DNA of 64,000 bases from an uncultured Kordia sp. (GCF_947496985.1 NZ_CANMEZ010000002.1:1-64000), one strand, 5' to 3'. Numbered from the stretch's first letter, positions 27,576 to 36,916 are shown. Notes: generated by a model not told the origin, from the letters alone. Translations and numbers: made by a program.

Positions 27576-29137
27576 AAAAGAAAGCATTTGGTATAGTATC
27601 TACACATTCATTGTTTATTTCATTTCCGCAATATACGCATCAGCAAATGGTTGCTATGTTTAGGAAATATGGCAAAGCTACAAATCAATCAACATTAAAT
27701 TGGAATTCTATTTCTGCTGAAGACAAGGAGATGATTTTGACAGACAGACATGAGTTTGATCATTTTTATCAATTGATTTCGAGCACTGCTGGTATATTAT
27801 TATACCGAATTCATACGGTTTTAGGAATGGAAGTCCAATGGTTTTCAAATAAGTTTTGTGAGAAAGGATTAAAAATTGAAAACACAGGCACAAAACTTAC
27901 CGATTGGCTGAAATCTTCTACTGATCTTCTTGCACTTTTAAAAATGTATGATGATCAGGAAAAAGCAAAAAATCTATTTATGTATACCATGCATGAAATT
28001 ATTCCAGGCATGGAAAATTTAGAAAAGCTTTTATCTTTACTAACAGCTAAGCGCTTGCCTCCGGAATTTGAAGATATGACCGTGAAAGAGTTTTGTGATT
28101 TGCTAAACAATTCTTTTCAATACCTTAGAAGACGTTCTGATATCGATTTAGACTATTCTAAGGAGTTTTTAGATATGGATGATGGTTTTATATGGAAAAC
28201 ACGATTAAATCCGTCAGAAAAGCTATTTAAGCCAAATCAACCTTTTTATAGCTACACAAATATTTTAGAAGCGCTTGCCTATTTAGAAGAGTATCGATTG
28301 ATACAAAGAAATAAAGGAAGTAAAGCAGCTATTGAAGATTGGTTTGCAAACAGAGTTCCTATACAATATGAAACACTTATAAAACAAACACTTGCTCAGC
28401 ATGAAAATGATCCTACACCTGCAAGAGGATATTTAAGTTCGTATATGGATGGATGTGTTGATATTGCAGCATCAGGCAAGCAAAGAGAAGTGTACTATGT
28501 TGAGGAAGAATGGCCATTTTTTATCCCGCATATTCAACAATGGAATTCTTTTATTTATAAAGCTCGATTTGATAATATGATACGTGGTTTTAAAGGGATT
28601 TTATCTAGAGACTATCTTTTTGGTCCCGAATCTAATATTAAAACTGACGTTGAAGAAAATGAAATTTCTTTTTTAAATCATAATTTTTATCATAAAGAAA
28701 TAAAGGATCGATACTTTGAAGGCATCAAGTTAAAGCTAGCGAATAAAGAAAAAATGAAAAAAGGCATTCTAGATCAGGTAGTTTTGAACGACACTATTAT
28801 CGGTATTGAATATACAGATAAAATTGTCCCGCTTTTGAAGTTTGATTCTTCAAAAAAAGGAAGTTTTTCAAATGCACTTAGAAGATACTACGGTTATAAT
28901 TATTTTAGAAAAATACCTTCGTACACAATGAAAATCCTAAAAGGAAAACTATTATTAGTGAGAGATGATAATTATAAACTTCTGGAATATTTAAAAGATG
29001 ATTTGGGAACTTCTATTCCTATAGCTTCTTTAGAAGAAATGCATCAAAATACAATTCAAATATTTAAAAATAATGACTTGAAAAAAATATTTTGTGGATT
29101 CAAATTAGTCATGTATCATCCCATTATAAGAGATTGA
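27572..29137 (+). CDS. unknown protein with HExxH motif
   Basis: I do not recognise this 521-residue protein. It has no signal peptide. Residues 60-64 read HEFDH inside a predicted helix (DRHEFDHFYQLISSTAGILL), the HExxH signature of zinc metallopeptidases, followed by an S-T-x-G turn. A possible further ligand is in MHEIIPG (His141, Glu142), unproven. The middle is helical and rich in aromatic and charged residues; the last 130 residues include FSNALRRYYGYNYFRK. Its ATG overlaps the upstream gene by 4 nt. A hairpin terminator follows at 29162-29199. A proteolytic effector with a small partner is a hypothesis only. Confidence 0.8.
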   Translation: MKKKAFGIVSTHSLFISFPQYTHQQMVAMFRKYGKATNQSTLNWNSISAEDKEMILTDRHEFDHFYQLISSTAGILLYRIHTVLGMEVQWFSNKFCEKGLKIENTGTKLTDWLKSSTDLLALLKMYDDQEKAKNLFMYTMHEIIPGMENLEKLLSLLTAKRLPPEFEDMTVKEFCDLLNNSFQYLRRRSDIDLDYSKEFLDMDDGFIWKTRLNPSEKLFKPNQPFYSYTNILEALAYLEEYRLIQRNKGSKAAIEDWFANRVPIQYETLIKQTLAQHENDPTPARGYLSSYMDGCVDIAASGKQREVYYVEEEWPFFIPHIQQWNSFIYKARFDNMIRGFKGILSRDYLFGPESNIKTDVEENEISFLNHNFYHKEIKDRYFEGIKLKLANKEKMKKGILDQVVLNDTIIGIEYTDKIVPLLKFDSSKKGSFSNALRRYYGYNYFRKIPSYTMKILKGKLLLVRDDNYKLLEYLKDDLGTSIPIASLEEMHQNTIQIFKNNDLKKIFCGFKLVMYHPIIRD

Positions 29138-29161
29138 TAATTTTGAGTATAAAACTTATAA

Positions 29162-29199
29162 AAAAGCGACCTTTAGTGTGTACACTAAAAGTCGCTTTT
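29162..29199. terminator. bidirectional hairpin terminator
   Basis: An 18-bp stem with one mismatch (C29171/A29190) lies between the HExxH gene (ends 29137) and the convergent GG-peptide gene (ends 29224). AAAAGCGAC pairs with GTCGCTTTT at its base, with flanking A and T runs. Confidence 0.8.
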
Positions 29200-29223
29200 A
29201 CACTATCATAAGATGTTATTTTC

Positions 29224-29469
29224 TTAACAAATTCCTACTGGCTGACAAGATATACTTAGTGGACAGTTTGCTGTTGGAGGGCATCCATTTGTTGGACACG
29301 CTGCACTTGGACAAGCATTAGACCCACAATTCACTGTAGCACAGTTAGTTTCTATGTCAGCAAGACAAGATCGTGTTCCTCTTCCTCCTGTTACTTCTGA
29401 TGATTTCAAATTAGAAACAATGTTTTTGTTTAAGGTAAGTCCGTTGTGTTTAAGATTCTTTTTTTTCAT
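29224..29469 (-). CDS. Cys-rich GG-leader peptide precursor 1, 81 aa
   Basis: The leader (MKKKNLKHNGLTLNKNIVSN, ending in VTGG at residue 29) closely matches those of the two genes upstream. The core of about 52 residues has ten Cys in CPxxxCP-type spacing (SCLADIETNC, NACPSAACPTNGCPP) and ends ISCQPVGIC. Such flavobacterial peptides are annotated as class I lanthipeptide-like, because Ser/Thr and Cys could form thioether rings, but no lanthipeptide dehydratase or cyclase is seen nearby. Disulfide bonding after export is equally possible. It is the most downstream of the three genes. Confidence 0.8.
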   Translation of the reverse strand: MKKKNLKHNGLTLNKNIVSNLKSSEVTGGRGTRSCLADIETNCATVNCGSNACPSAACPTNGCPPTANCPLSISCQPVGIC

Positions 29470-29506
29470 GATTTTGTGTATTTAATTTGGTTTAATCTTA
29501 ACTATA

Positions 29507-29785
29507 TTAATCTATTGGTGCTGAACAGATTCCTATTGGTTGACAAGAAATGGTACCACAGTTTGCTGTTTGTGGAGGACATCCGTTTGTAGGACATACA
29601 TTTGTAGGGCATGCGCCAGAAGGACAATTATTTGTGTGATTACAACCTACTGTTTTTGCACAGCCTGTATCTACATATTGAAAACACGAGTTTGTTGCTC
29701 CTCCAGTTACTGATCCAGATTCTAAGCTAGAAATTGCTCTTTTGTTTAATTTGAGTCCATTGCGATGTAAGTTCTTTTTTTTCAT
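29507..29785 (-). CDS. Cys-rich GG-leader peptide precursor 2, 92 aa
   Basis: The leader MKKKNLHRNGLKLNKRAISS ends in VTGG at residue 29. The ~63-residue core carries eleven Cys with the spacing CPSGACPTNVCPTNGCPP, then ISCQPIGICSAPID. This core is the longest of the three and extends six residues past the shared ISCQPxGIC ending. It lies 37 nt upstream of precursor 1 on the same strand, which fits tandem duplication and co-transcription. No modification enzyme is adjacent. Confidence 0.8.
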   Translation of the reverse strand: MKKKNLHRNGLKLNKRAISSLESGSVTGGATNSCFQYVDTGCAKTVGCNHTNNCPSGACPTNVCPTNGCPPQTANCGTISCQPIGICSAPID

Positions 29786-29885
29786 GATCCTGATTTTTGG
29801 TTTATACGATAAATGTACTCGTATTTACAATCATCTTACGCATAGAAAACCTCACTTATTGTATCTACAAACCTTATTTAACATT

Positions 29886-30140
29886 TTAATTTAATCCACA
29901 AATTCCTACTGGTTGACAAGAAATTGACGGAATACATAACTCTGTTGGTGGACATGTGTTTGTATACGGACAACCCAATGCTGTTTGACACGTTCCTGTT
30001 AAAGCGCCACAATTAGTATCTGCGTCTGCAAAGTTGGAAAAAGTACCTAAGGTTCCTCCTTTCAACTCTTCTACTGAAAGGCTTGATACTACTTTTTTGT
30101 TTAAACTAAGTCCGTTGTGTTTGAAGTTCTTTTTTTTCAT
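29886..30140 (-). CDS. Cys-rich GG-leader peptide precursor 3, 84 aa
   Basis: The leader MKKKNFKHNGLSLNKKVVSS ends in LKGG at residue 28. The ~56-residue core has seven Cys (NCGAL, TCQTALGCPYTNTCPP, LCIPS) and closes with ISCQPVGICGLN. It is the first gene of the three-gene array, 100 nt upstream of precursor 2. Its leader resembles the peptide at 48213-48365 (LNKKVVSN, VEELKGG) as much as its neighbours, which links the cluster to the scattered copies. Confidence 0.8.
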   Translation of the reverse strand: MKKKNFKHNGLSLNKKVVSSLSVEELKGGTLGTFSNFADADTNCGALTGTCQTALGCPYTNTCPPTELCIPSISCQPVGICGLN

Positions 30141-30252
30141 GGTATGTTATTTTAAAAAGTTAATAACACAAGTTACTTCTATTTAAAATCTGTTACGCAT
30201 AAAAAACCTGACTAATTTTACTCTAAAACCCTAATTAACATTTAATTAGATT

Positions 30253-31275
30253 TTATTGAATGATTAGATCCTGAAAACCTTTTGTAATGTATTTTTGAAT
30301 ATTTCCGTATTGATCTCTACTCACCACATATGCATCTACATCTTTTAATTCACTTAAAAGTTTTTTTGTTTTTTCATATGGCATTACCATAAATGCTGTA
30401 GCATATGCATCTGCTTTCATACAGTTTTCTGCAATTACAGAAACACTTAATACGTTGTTTTTCATTGGATATCCTGTTTTAGCATTTAGGATATGTACGT
30501 AGTGATCTCCCGTTTCTGGGTCTACTCTAAATTTTCTGTAGTTTCCCGAAGTTGCCATCGCTTTATTTTCAAGCGTAATTAATTCTATGTATTGACGTTC
30601 GTCACTATCTTGAATTGGACTATCGATAGCTACTGTCCATTTTTTTACTTTTTTGGTGTTCTTACCTTTTGATAGAATTTCACCACCAACTTCAATAATA
30701 TAGTTTTTGATACCGTTTTTATCAAACATTTCACCAATTAAGTCAATTGCATATCCTTTCCCAAGCGAGTTAAAATCGAAAGTCATTGATGGATGTTGTT
30801 TAATTACTTTCCCTTCACTTGTTATACTTACCTTATCAAATCCTGTAAAAAGCATGATACTGTCCACTTGTTGTTCCGTTAGGTTATTGATTGGTTTTTC
30901 TGGACCAAATCCCCAAGCATTTACTAAAGCGCCTACACTTGGATCAAAGAAACCATCCGTTTTCTCATAGACTTCTCTTGAGAAATCATATACAGTTTTA
31001 AAATAATCGTCAATTACAACTTCTTTTTCTCCTCTATTGATTCGAGAAATATCAGAAGTTGGTAGATATGCTGAAATTGATTGATTTACTTCATGAAATA
31101 CGTTTTCAATTTCATTTTGATAATTAACATTTTCATTTGAAGTTTCATATTGAATGGTATACGTCGTACCTAGTGCAAAGCCAGTATTTGTTTGCATGAT
31201 AATATCTTGCGGCTTCCCACACGATGTTATTAAAAAAGCTATGCACATGTATAGGGGTAATGTAATTGCTTTCAT
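30253..31275 (-). CDS. apbE: FAD:protein FMN transferase (lipoprotein)
   Basis: ApbE attaches FMN to Thr residues in Dxx(S/T)GAT motifs of periplasm-facing proteins, here most likely NqrB and NqrC of the pump encoded upstream. The 340-residue precursor has a lipoprotein signal (CIAFLITSCGK, Cys19). The core shows GTTYTIQYET, the flavin-binding GYAIDLIGEMF, Mg-binding VEVGGEI-type IIEVGGEI, and the C-terminal HILNAKTGYPMKN followed by DAYATAFMV, all ApbE hallmarks. It starts 3 nt after the 31279-31641 gene, so the two form an operon. Confidence 0.95.
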   Translation of the reverse strand: MKAITLPLYMCIAFLITSCGKPQDIIMQTNTGFALGTTYTIQYETSNENVNYQNEIENVFHEVNQSISAYLPTSDISRINRGEKEVVIDDYFKTVYDFSREVYEKTDGFFDPSVGALVNAWGFGPEKPINNLTEQQVDSIMLFTGFDKVSITSEGKVIKQHPSMTFDFNSLGKGYAIDLIGEMFDKNGIKNYIIEVGGEILSKGKNTKKVKKWTVAIDSPIQDSDERQYIELITLENKAMATSGNYRKFRVDPETGDHYVHILNAKTGYPMKNNVLSVSVIAENCMKADAYATAFMVMPYEKTKKLLSELKDVDAYVVSRDQYGNIQKYITKGFQDLIIQ

Positions 31276-31278
31276 CTA

Positions 31279-31641
31279 TTATCTTATTTGTATTAAACCA
31301 TCATAATCTAATATGTATGGTTGATTCTTTTTTACTTCTTCTAAAGGATTATCTGCATTTCCTAATCCAACACCAGCGAAAAATAATTCTGCTTCAAATT
31401 TTTCTACATGTTGTTTGAATGTTTCCATCCATATGGCATCATATTCTTTTGGATCTTCTGGATACATCACAGCTTTTACAAGCACAAACTTCTTTTTGTT
31501 GTTTTTATCAATACATACAAATTGAGGATGTTTTTTGAGCTTACTATTTACTGCTAGAAATTCATATCCCTTTTCTTCCAATTCTTTTCCTACGATATTC
31601 ATCGCAAGATTATGTAATTCTTGTTCTGTTAGTTTTTCCAT
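31279..31641 (-). CDS. small conserved protein linked to the NQR region
   Basis: The 120-residue cytosolic protein (start ATG 31641; the ATG at 31650 adds three residues) has no signal peptide or TM helix. Features are NIVGKELEEKGYEFLAVN, FVCIDKNNKKKFVLVKAVMYP and FFAGVGLGNADNPLEEVKK, suggesting a mixed alpha/beta fold. As I recall, flavobacterial homologues beside nqr genes are sometimes misnamed NqrF, although no 2Fe-2S or FAD motif is present. It is coupled to apbE (3-nt gap), so a role in pump maturation is plausible but unproven. Confidence 0.7.
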   Translation of the reverse strand: MEKLTEQELHNLAMNIVGKELEEKGYEFLAVNSKLKKHPQFVCIDKNNKKKFVLVKAVMYPEDPKEYDAIWMETFKQHVEKFEAELFFAGVGLGNADNPLEEVKKNQPYILDYDGLIQIR

Positions 31642-31654
31642 AATATACATGAAT

Positions 31655-31682
31655 CCAATACTAACAACTACGAAAGTATTGG
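31655..31682. promoter_or_regulatory. 8-bp inverted repeat upstream of the apbE operon
   Basis: CCAATACT (31655-31662) and AGTATTGG (31675-31682) are perfect inverted repeats with a 12-nt spacer, 13 nt upstream of the start at 31641. It is a candidate operator or leader hairpin. Confidence 0.45.
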
Positions 31683-31886
31683 TTAATAGTAGTGTATCTC
31701 ATTTTTAACATTATTTTTTTGACGAATATCGATAAAATGCATTTTTCACCGAACAAACTCAATATCAATGCCTCACAATACGAGATATTATTTTTTCACA
31801 AAGGTAGTTGCTATACTAGTATTTTCCGAATTTTAATGGTATTTATCAAATTTATCCGCAATAAAGGCTAATTTGATAAAATATTT

Positions 31887-34661
31887 TTAAGGTTTTTCTT
31901 CGTCTAAATCGTATCCAAAGTTGATTCCTTTTTGCGAACGTGGAACTCCTTTTGTCATCCATGTTGGAGCTGGTGCATTTTTTAAATAGTGATCAAAAAA
32001 CTGCATCATTCGAATAGAAAGGTCTTGTTTGTTTTTCATTTTACGCAAGTTGTGCGCTTCATTATTATACACTAACATCCAAGCTGGTTTTTGTAAGCGT
32101 CGCATTCCCATAAAGAGTTCTATTCCTTGGTAATACGGAACGGCTCCATCATTGTCGTTATGCATTATGAGTAAAGGTGTTTGCACATTAGGCAAACTGA
32201 ATAACGGAGAGCTTTCTATGTATTGATCAAACCCTTCCCAAAGTGTTTTTCCTATACGACTTTGTGTTTTTTCATATTGAAACATACGACTCATTCCACT
32301 TCCCCAACGAATACCACCATACGCAGATGTCATATTACTTACGGGCGCTCCAGCCATAGCAGCTTTGAATTTGTTTGTTTTCGTAACAAGGTATGCTACT
32401 TGATATCCTCCCCAACTTTGTCCTTGTATCGCCATTCTACTGCTGTCAACATAGCCTTTCTTTTCCATTGCTTCTACACCAGAAATTATACAATTGAACG
32501 CATCTTTTCCTGGCTGACCTGTATTGTATACAATGTCTGGTGTAAAAACAATGTAATCATTACTTACCAAGTATGTTTCATTTATTGTTGATGCACTCGG
32601 TTTTGGAATTGTATGATAGTTGAGACCTTGAGAACTTCTTTCGTAGAAGTATACAATCATTGGATATTTTTTAGAAGGATCAAAATTTTCAGGTTTGTGT
32701 ACAATTCCTTCTAATTTTTTTCCATCGTATGATTTCCATGAAACAAGCTCAGAAGTTCCCCATTTAAAATCTTTTTGATGCGAATTGACGTCAGTAATTT
32801 TTTCACCTGTTTTAAAATTATCCGTTGTGACATACAGATCACCGTAATCTGTAAAGCTTTCCTTCTGGTATATGACTATATTGTTGGACGTCGCTTTTTG
32901 GATATTGAAAACTATATTTTTCTCTGGTTTTATTTTTTCAACAAGTTTTCCATTATCTAAAAAATAAATACCATTCGCTTTTACTTTTTCATCAAATCCT
33001 ACCAAGAATAGTTTGTTATCTATGTAACCTGCATTCCAATAATTTTCTCTATCGAATCTTCTTGTTCTAAATGTTATTTTTTGTTTCCTTCCAATTTTGG
33101 TAATATTTTTAGCTTTTTTTGATCCGTCGATAGGAACGCTCCAAATATCATATTTATCATTAAATAATATGTTTCCTTCTTTATCTAATCCGGAGGAACC
33201 GTAGAAATAAGGAATTGATGGTGTATCATGGTCTTCGTTATCAAAAGCAACCTTGATATCTTTTGTAAGGTTGTATTTTTTAAATGTTTTTAGGTTGACA
33301 GACATCCAATTTTTGGTGTCATAATCAAAATATACGGCATGTTTACCATCATTAGTTATATCTAATCTTGTGATGGTTTTTTTGAATAATAAACGCTTGT
33401 TCCCTGTTTCAAGATCAATGACATAATAATCTTTTCTAGATCGTGCTAACCAAGTTTCTAGTTTGTAAGGTGTGTCATCAATTCCTAAGGCATACTTGTT
33501 TGTATATTTATCATTCAATATTACATTATCAATAATATCGTCCTGAAGTTGAACATATTTTCTACCTTCTAAGTCAAAATAGTACAAACGTGTTTCTTCT
33601 TCTAGCAAATCTTCAAGTACTTTTTGTCTTGGTTGTGTTATTTTATCATTCCAATTCCACACATCTACATCTGGAATTTCCTCTGCGATAAGCGTTGTAT
33701 CTTTTTTATAGTTGCTTTTTATTTTGGAGTAAAAGTACAATCGTTTTCCATCTTCAGAGAATCTAAGACTGCTTTTAGTACTAAGTGTTTGCTTTTTACC
33801 TAAGCGCAATTCTTCATTTTCAACTAAAGGCAATACATTATTTTTATGGTATACAAATAATTTTAACGGCACAGAATCCGTTTTAACAGAATCTCTTTCA
33901 GCAAGATACGCAAGTTGATTCCCTTGTTTGTTTACACTTAGTTTTTTGTAATCGAATAGTGATGTGTCAATTACTTTTTTTGATTTTGAAGCTACGTTAT
34001 AAGCAAATACTCCTTTTGCTTTTTTCTTACGTTTTTTACTTTTTTTTGTGTAATAAAATGTAGTTCCTTCTTCTGGAAGTATAACATTTTTTATGTCAAA
34101 AATAGTGTCTTGTTGTTTCGTTTGAAGATGATATACAAGTGCATAATCATTTTTCCAAGCTGGCAAACTATCGCCTTTTATAGAATCTTTTTTGTTTTTA
34201 AATTTTTCAATAACGATGTACTTGCTATTCTTTTTTGGAAGAGTATACTTTTTTACGTGATGAATAGAGTCGTAAAGCGAATTATTTACCGCATCGTATA
34301 TGTAGAGTACATCTTTTACTTTGTTTTTATCTTTTACTTTCTCTTTCTTTTCTCTTCTTTTTTCAGCATATGTTGCAGGTTTTTGAAAAATTACAAATTT
34401 TTCATCTTGTGATATATTACTAGAAATGCCATTGAAATACGTAGCTTTTTGTTTCGTTTCTGTATTGTAAATTTCAAGATAACCATCACCTCTTTTAGTT
34501 GTTGTTCTTATGGTTGTTACTATGAGTTTTCCATTTTCAGAAACTTTAGTATTGTTGATGTTTTTCCATAAGTCATAATCATCGTGTGTGATTGCTCTTT
34601 TCTGTGCGAACGTAATTCCCATTGTTAAACAACAAAGTAGTAGTAATATTTTATGCGTCAT
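31887..34661 (-). CDS. S9-family prolyl-oligopeptidase-like secreted peptidase
   Basis: The 924-residue precursor has a signal peptide (MTHKILLLLCCLTMGITFAQ). Residues about 30-650 form a WD/propeller-like domain with Lys-rich stretches. The C-terminal alpha/beta-hydrolase domain carries GQSWGGYQ (catalytic Ser), HNDNDGAVPY (Asp) and NNEAHNLRK (His), the triad order of S9 enzymes. It would cleave short peptides in the periplasm or outside. It lies between the nqr terminator (34752-34784) and the apbE pair, with 227-nt and 145-nt gaps, so it is likely its own unit despite its position. Confidence 0.92.
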   Translation of the reverse strand: MTHKILLLLCCLTMGITFAQKRAITHDDYDLWKNINNTKVSENGKLIVTTIRTTTKRGDGYLEIYNTETKQKATYFNGISSNISQDEKFVIFQKPATYAEKRREKKEKVKDKNKVKDVLYIYDAVNNSLYDSIHHVKKYTLPKKNSKYIVIEKFKNKKDSIKGDSLPAWKNDYALVYHLQTKQQDTIFDIKNVILPEEGTTFYYTKKSKKRKKKAKGVFAYNVASKSKKVIDTSLFDYKKLSVNKQGNQLAYLAERDSVKTDSVPLKLFVYHKNNVLPLVENEELRLGKKQTLSTKSSLRFSEDGKRLYFYSKIKSNYKKDTTLIAEEIPDVDVWNWNDKITQPRQKVLEDLLEEETRLYYFDLEGRKYVQLQDDIIDNVILNDKYTNKYALGIDDTPYKLETWLARSRKDYYVIDLETGNKRLLFKKTITRLDITNDGKHAVYFDYDTKNWMSVNLKTFKKYNLTKDIKVAFDNEDHDTPSIPYFYGSSGLDKEGNILFNDKYDIWSVPIDGSKKAKNITKIGRKQKITFRTRRFDRENYWNAGYIDNKLFLVGFDEKVKANGIYFLDNGKLVEKIKPEKNIVFNIQKATSNNIVIYQKESFTDYGDLYVTTDNFKTGEKITDVNSHQKDFKWGTSELVSWKSYDGKKLEGIVHKPENFDPSKKYPMIVYFYERSSQGLNYHTIPKPSASTINETYLVSNDYIVFTPDIVYNTGQPGKDAFNCIISGVEAMEKKGYVDSSRMAIQGQSWGGYQVAYLVTKTNKFKAAMAGAPVSNMTSAYGGIRWGSGMSRMFQYEKTQSRIGKTLWEGFDQYIESSPLFSLPNVQTPLLIMHNDNDGAVPYYQGIELFMGMRRLQKPAWMLVYNNEAHNLRKMKNKQDLSIRMMQFFDHYLKNAPAPTWMTKGVPRSQKGINFGYDLDEEKP

Positions 34662-34751
34662 TGTATTGGTTGAGTATTTTAAGAATTAAATATAGCTAGA
34701 TTATTCTTTTTTATTCGCTTTTTCTGTCATCTTAACAATATTTCTGACAAA

Positions 34752-34784
34752 AAAAAGATCGTTTATTGAGTAAACGATCTTTTT
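34752..34784. terminator. terminator at the end of the nqr operon
   Basis: A perfect 14-bp stem (AAAAAGATCGTTTA with TAAACGATCTTTTT) around TTGAG sits 22 nt after the nqrF stop. On the minus strand a T-run follows. It separates nqrA-F from the S9 peptidase gene. Confidence 0.85.
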
Positions 34785-34806
34785 AATATGTGTTGAATTA
34801 TAATTT

Positions 34807-36123
34807 CTATCCTCCGAAATCATCAAATCGGATATTTTCATCTGGAATTCCGAAATCTTCTCCCATTTTCTGAACCGCTTGGTTCATTAATGGTGGTCCA
34901 CAGAAGTATAGTTCAATATCTTCTGGTGTTTCATGATGATTTAAGTAGTTTTCAATTACACAGTTGTGAACAAATCCTACGAAACCATCTCCTTCAGCAT
35001 CAATGTTTTCTTTGATTTTCCAATTATCTTCTTCTAATGGTTCAGATAACGCTAAGTAGAACTTAAAGTTTGGAAATTCTCTTTCTAATTCATAGAAGTG
35101 CTCTAGATAGAATAATTCACGCTTAGAACGTCCTCCATACCAATACGTAACTTTACGTCCCGTTTTTAAGGTTTTGAATAAGTGATACAAGTGTGAACGC
35201 ATTGGTGCCATTCCAGCTCCACCTCCAACATATAACATTTCAGCTTCAGACTCATTGATAAAGAACTCACCATAAGGTCCTGAAATTGTTACTTTGTCAC
35301 CCGGTTTTTGTGCAAATATATATGATGATGCTACTCCTGGATTTACATCCATCCAAGCGTTTTTAGCTCTATCCCATGGTGGCGTAGCAATACGAACATT
35401 TAACATAATTTCACGTCCTTCCGCTGGGAAGGAAGCCATAGAGTATGCACGTTCAACAGTTTCATTGTTTTTCATCACTAAAGGCCATAATCCGAACTTA
35501 TCCCATTCTTTCTGGAATTTGTCTGGAGTTTCATGTTCTTCAGGATGCGCAGTGATATCAATATCACTATATTTTATTTCACATTGAGGAATTTCAATCT
35601 GAATGTATCCACCTGCTTTGTAACCCATATCTTCTGGAATTTCAACTACAAATTCCTTAATGAATGATGCTACATTATAGTTACGAACAACAGTAGCTTC
35701 CCACTTTTTAATTCCAAATACTTCTTCTGGAATTGTAATGTTCATGTCTTGCTTTACTTTTACTTGACAAGCTAAACGCGCTCCATGCTGTAACTCTTTT
35801 CTTGTAAAGTGAGGAACTTCCGTTGGCAATGCTTCTCCACCACCTTCTAATACGTGGCATTCACATTGAATACATGTTCCACCACCACCACAAGCTGATG
35901 GTAAGAATATTTTTTCTCCACCTAAAGTAGTTAAAAGTGTACTTCCTGAAGCTACTTCAATTTCACGCTCACCATTAATTGTAATTTTTACAGGTCCTGA
36001 TGGTGATAATTTTTGCTTAACAAATAGCAATAGAGAAACCAATACTAAAGTGATTAGTAAAAAGGCCGCTACCGTTGCTACTACTGTTCCTAATGTACTT
36101 GCTGCTAATATCATATTACTCAA
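34807..36123 (-). CDS. nqrF: Na+-translocating NADH:quinone reductase subunit F
   Basis: NqrF oxidises NADH and passes electrons into the sodium pump. The 438-residue protein has one N-terminal TM helix (about 9-32), a plant-type 2Fe-2S domain with ligands in [15 protein letters not shown] and RLACQVKV, then an FAD domain ([18 protein letters not shown]) and an NADH-binding domain ([14 protein letters not shown], ending FCGPPLM and FDDFGG). Its start overlaps the nqrE stop by 8 nt. It is the last gene of the operon. Confidence 0.98.
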   Translation of the reverse strand: MSNMILAASTLGTVVATVAAFLLITLVLVSLLLFVKQKLSPSGPVKITINGEREIEVASGSTLLTTLGGEKIFLPSACGGGGTCIQCECHVLEGGGEALPTEVPHFTRKELQHGARLACQVKVKQDMNITIPEEVFGIKKWEATVVRNYNVASFIKEFVVEIPEDMGYKAGGYIQIEIPQCEIKYSDIDITAHPEEHETPDKFQKEWDKFGLWPLVMKNNETVERAYSMASFPAEGREIMLNVRIATPPWDRAKNAWMDVNPGVASSYIFAQKPGDKVTISGPYGEFFINESEAEMLYVGGGAGMAPMRSHLYHLFKTLKTGRKVTYWYGGRSKRELFYLEHFYELEREFPNFKFYLALSEPLEEDNWKIKENIDAEGDGFVGFVHNCVIENYLNHHETPEDIELYFCGPPLMNQAVQKMGEDFGIPDENIRFDDFGG

Positions 36124-36841
36124 TTACTTTTGTATTGTTAGCGATTTCATTTGTAATACTGTTTTTTTGCACAGTTTCTACTTGAGCTGTTTTCTCTTTG
36201 TCTTTTTTGTCTCCTTCATCATCTCCACCAGTTAACATTCCTCCAAAGCTCATAAATCCAATTGCCATTAAACCAGTAATGATAAATGTAATTCCTAAAC
36301 CTCTTAATGCTGGTGGCACGTTAGAGTATCTGATTTTTTCACGAATAGCTGCAATAGCTAAGATTGCTAAAAACCATCCAATTCCTGAACCAACTCCGTA
36401 TGTAGTTGCCAATCCTAAGGTTGCAATTTCTCTTGATTGCATAAATAATGATCCACCTAAGATTGCACAGTTTACTGCAATTAATGGTAAAAAGATACCT
36501 AATGAGTTGTATAGTGATGGAGAAAACTTCTCTACAATAATTTCCACCAATTGTACCATGGTTGCAATAGTTGCAATAAACATGATGAATGATAAGAAAC
36601 TTAAGTCGTAATCTGCATATTCTGCTCCTAACCAAGATAGTGCTCCAGGCTGTAAGATGTATTGATCTAATAGCCAGTTCAATGGTACGGTAATCGCAAG
36701 TACAAAAATAACTGCGGCTCCAAGACCAACGGCTGTAGATACTTTTTTAGATACAGCTAAGTATGAACACATTCCTAAGAATGTTGCAAATACCATGTTA
36801 TCTATAAATATTGATTTGAAAAATAATTCTATATGTTCCAT
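36116..36841 (-). CDS. nqrE: Na+-translocating NADH:quinone reductase subunit E
   Basis: The 241-residue subunit has six TM helices, with [24 protein letters not shown] near the start and [10 protein letters not shown] in helix 4; the two Cys (about residues 25 and 119) correspond to the intramembrane iron site shared with NqrD. The C-terminal ~35 residues ([20 protein letters not shown]) form a charged tail that makes it longer than the ~200-residue proteobacterial proteins. It lies 75 nt after nqrD and overlaps nqrF by 8 nt. Confidence 0.97.
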   Translation of the reverse strand: MEHIELFFKSIFIDNMVFATFLGMCSYLAVSKKVSTAVGLGAAVIFVLAITVPLNWLLDQYILQPGALSWLGAEYADYDLSFLSFIMFIATIATMVQLVEIIVEKFSPSLYNSLGIFLPLIAVNCAILGGSLFMQSREIATLGLATTYGVGSGIGWFLAILAIAAIREKIRYSNVPPALRGLGITFIITGLMAIGFMSFGGMLTGGDDEGDKKDKEKTAQVETVQKNSITNEIANNTKVIE

Positions 36842-36916
36842 ATGTTTTAGTATTGAGTTTTGAGTAATTAGTGTTGAGAAGTTTCAATTCTCATAACTAA
36901 CATCTCACTACTATTT

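Noticed and set aside
29224-30140. Calling the Cys-rich peptides metallothioneins or confirmed lanthipeptides
   Set aside because: The GG leader argues against metallothionein, and no dehydratase or cyclase is present to support a confirmed lanthipeptide call.
32223-34412. Plus-strand frames opposite the S9 peptidase gene
   Set aside because: Phe/Tyr/Ile-rich translations typical of the antisense of Lys/Asn-rich coding sequence; the minus-strand gene has a full catalytic triad.
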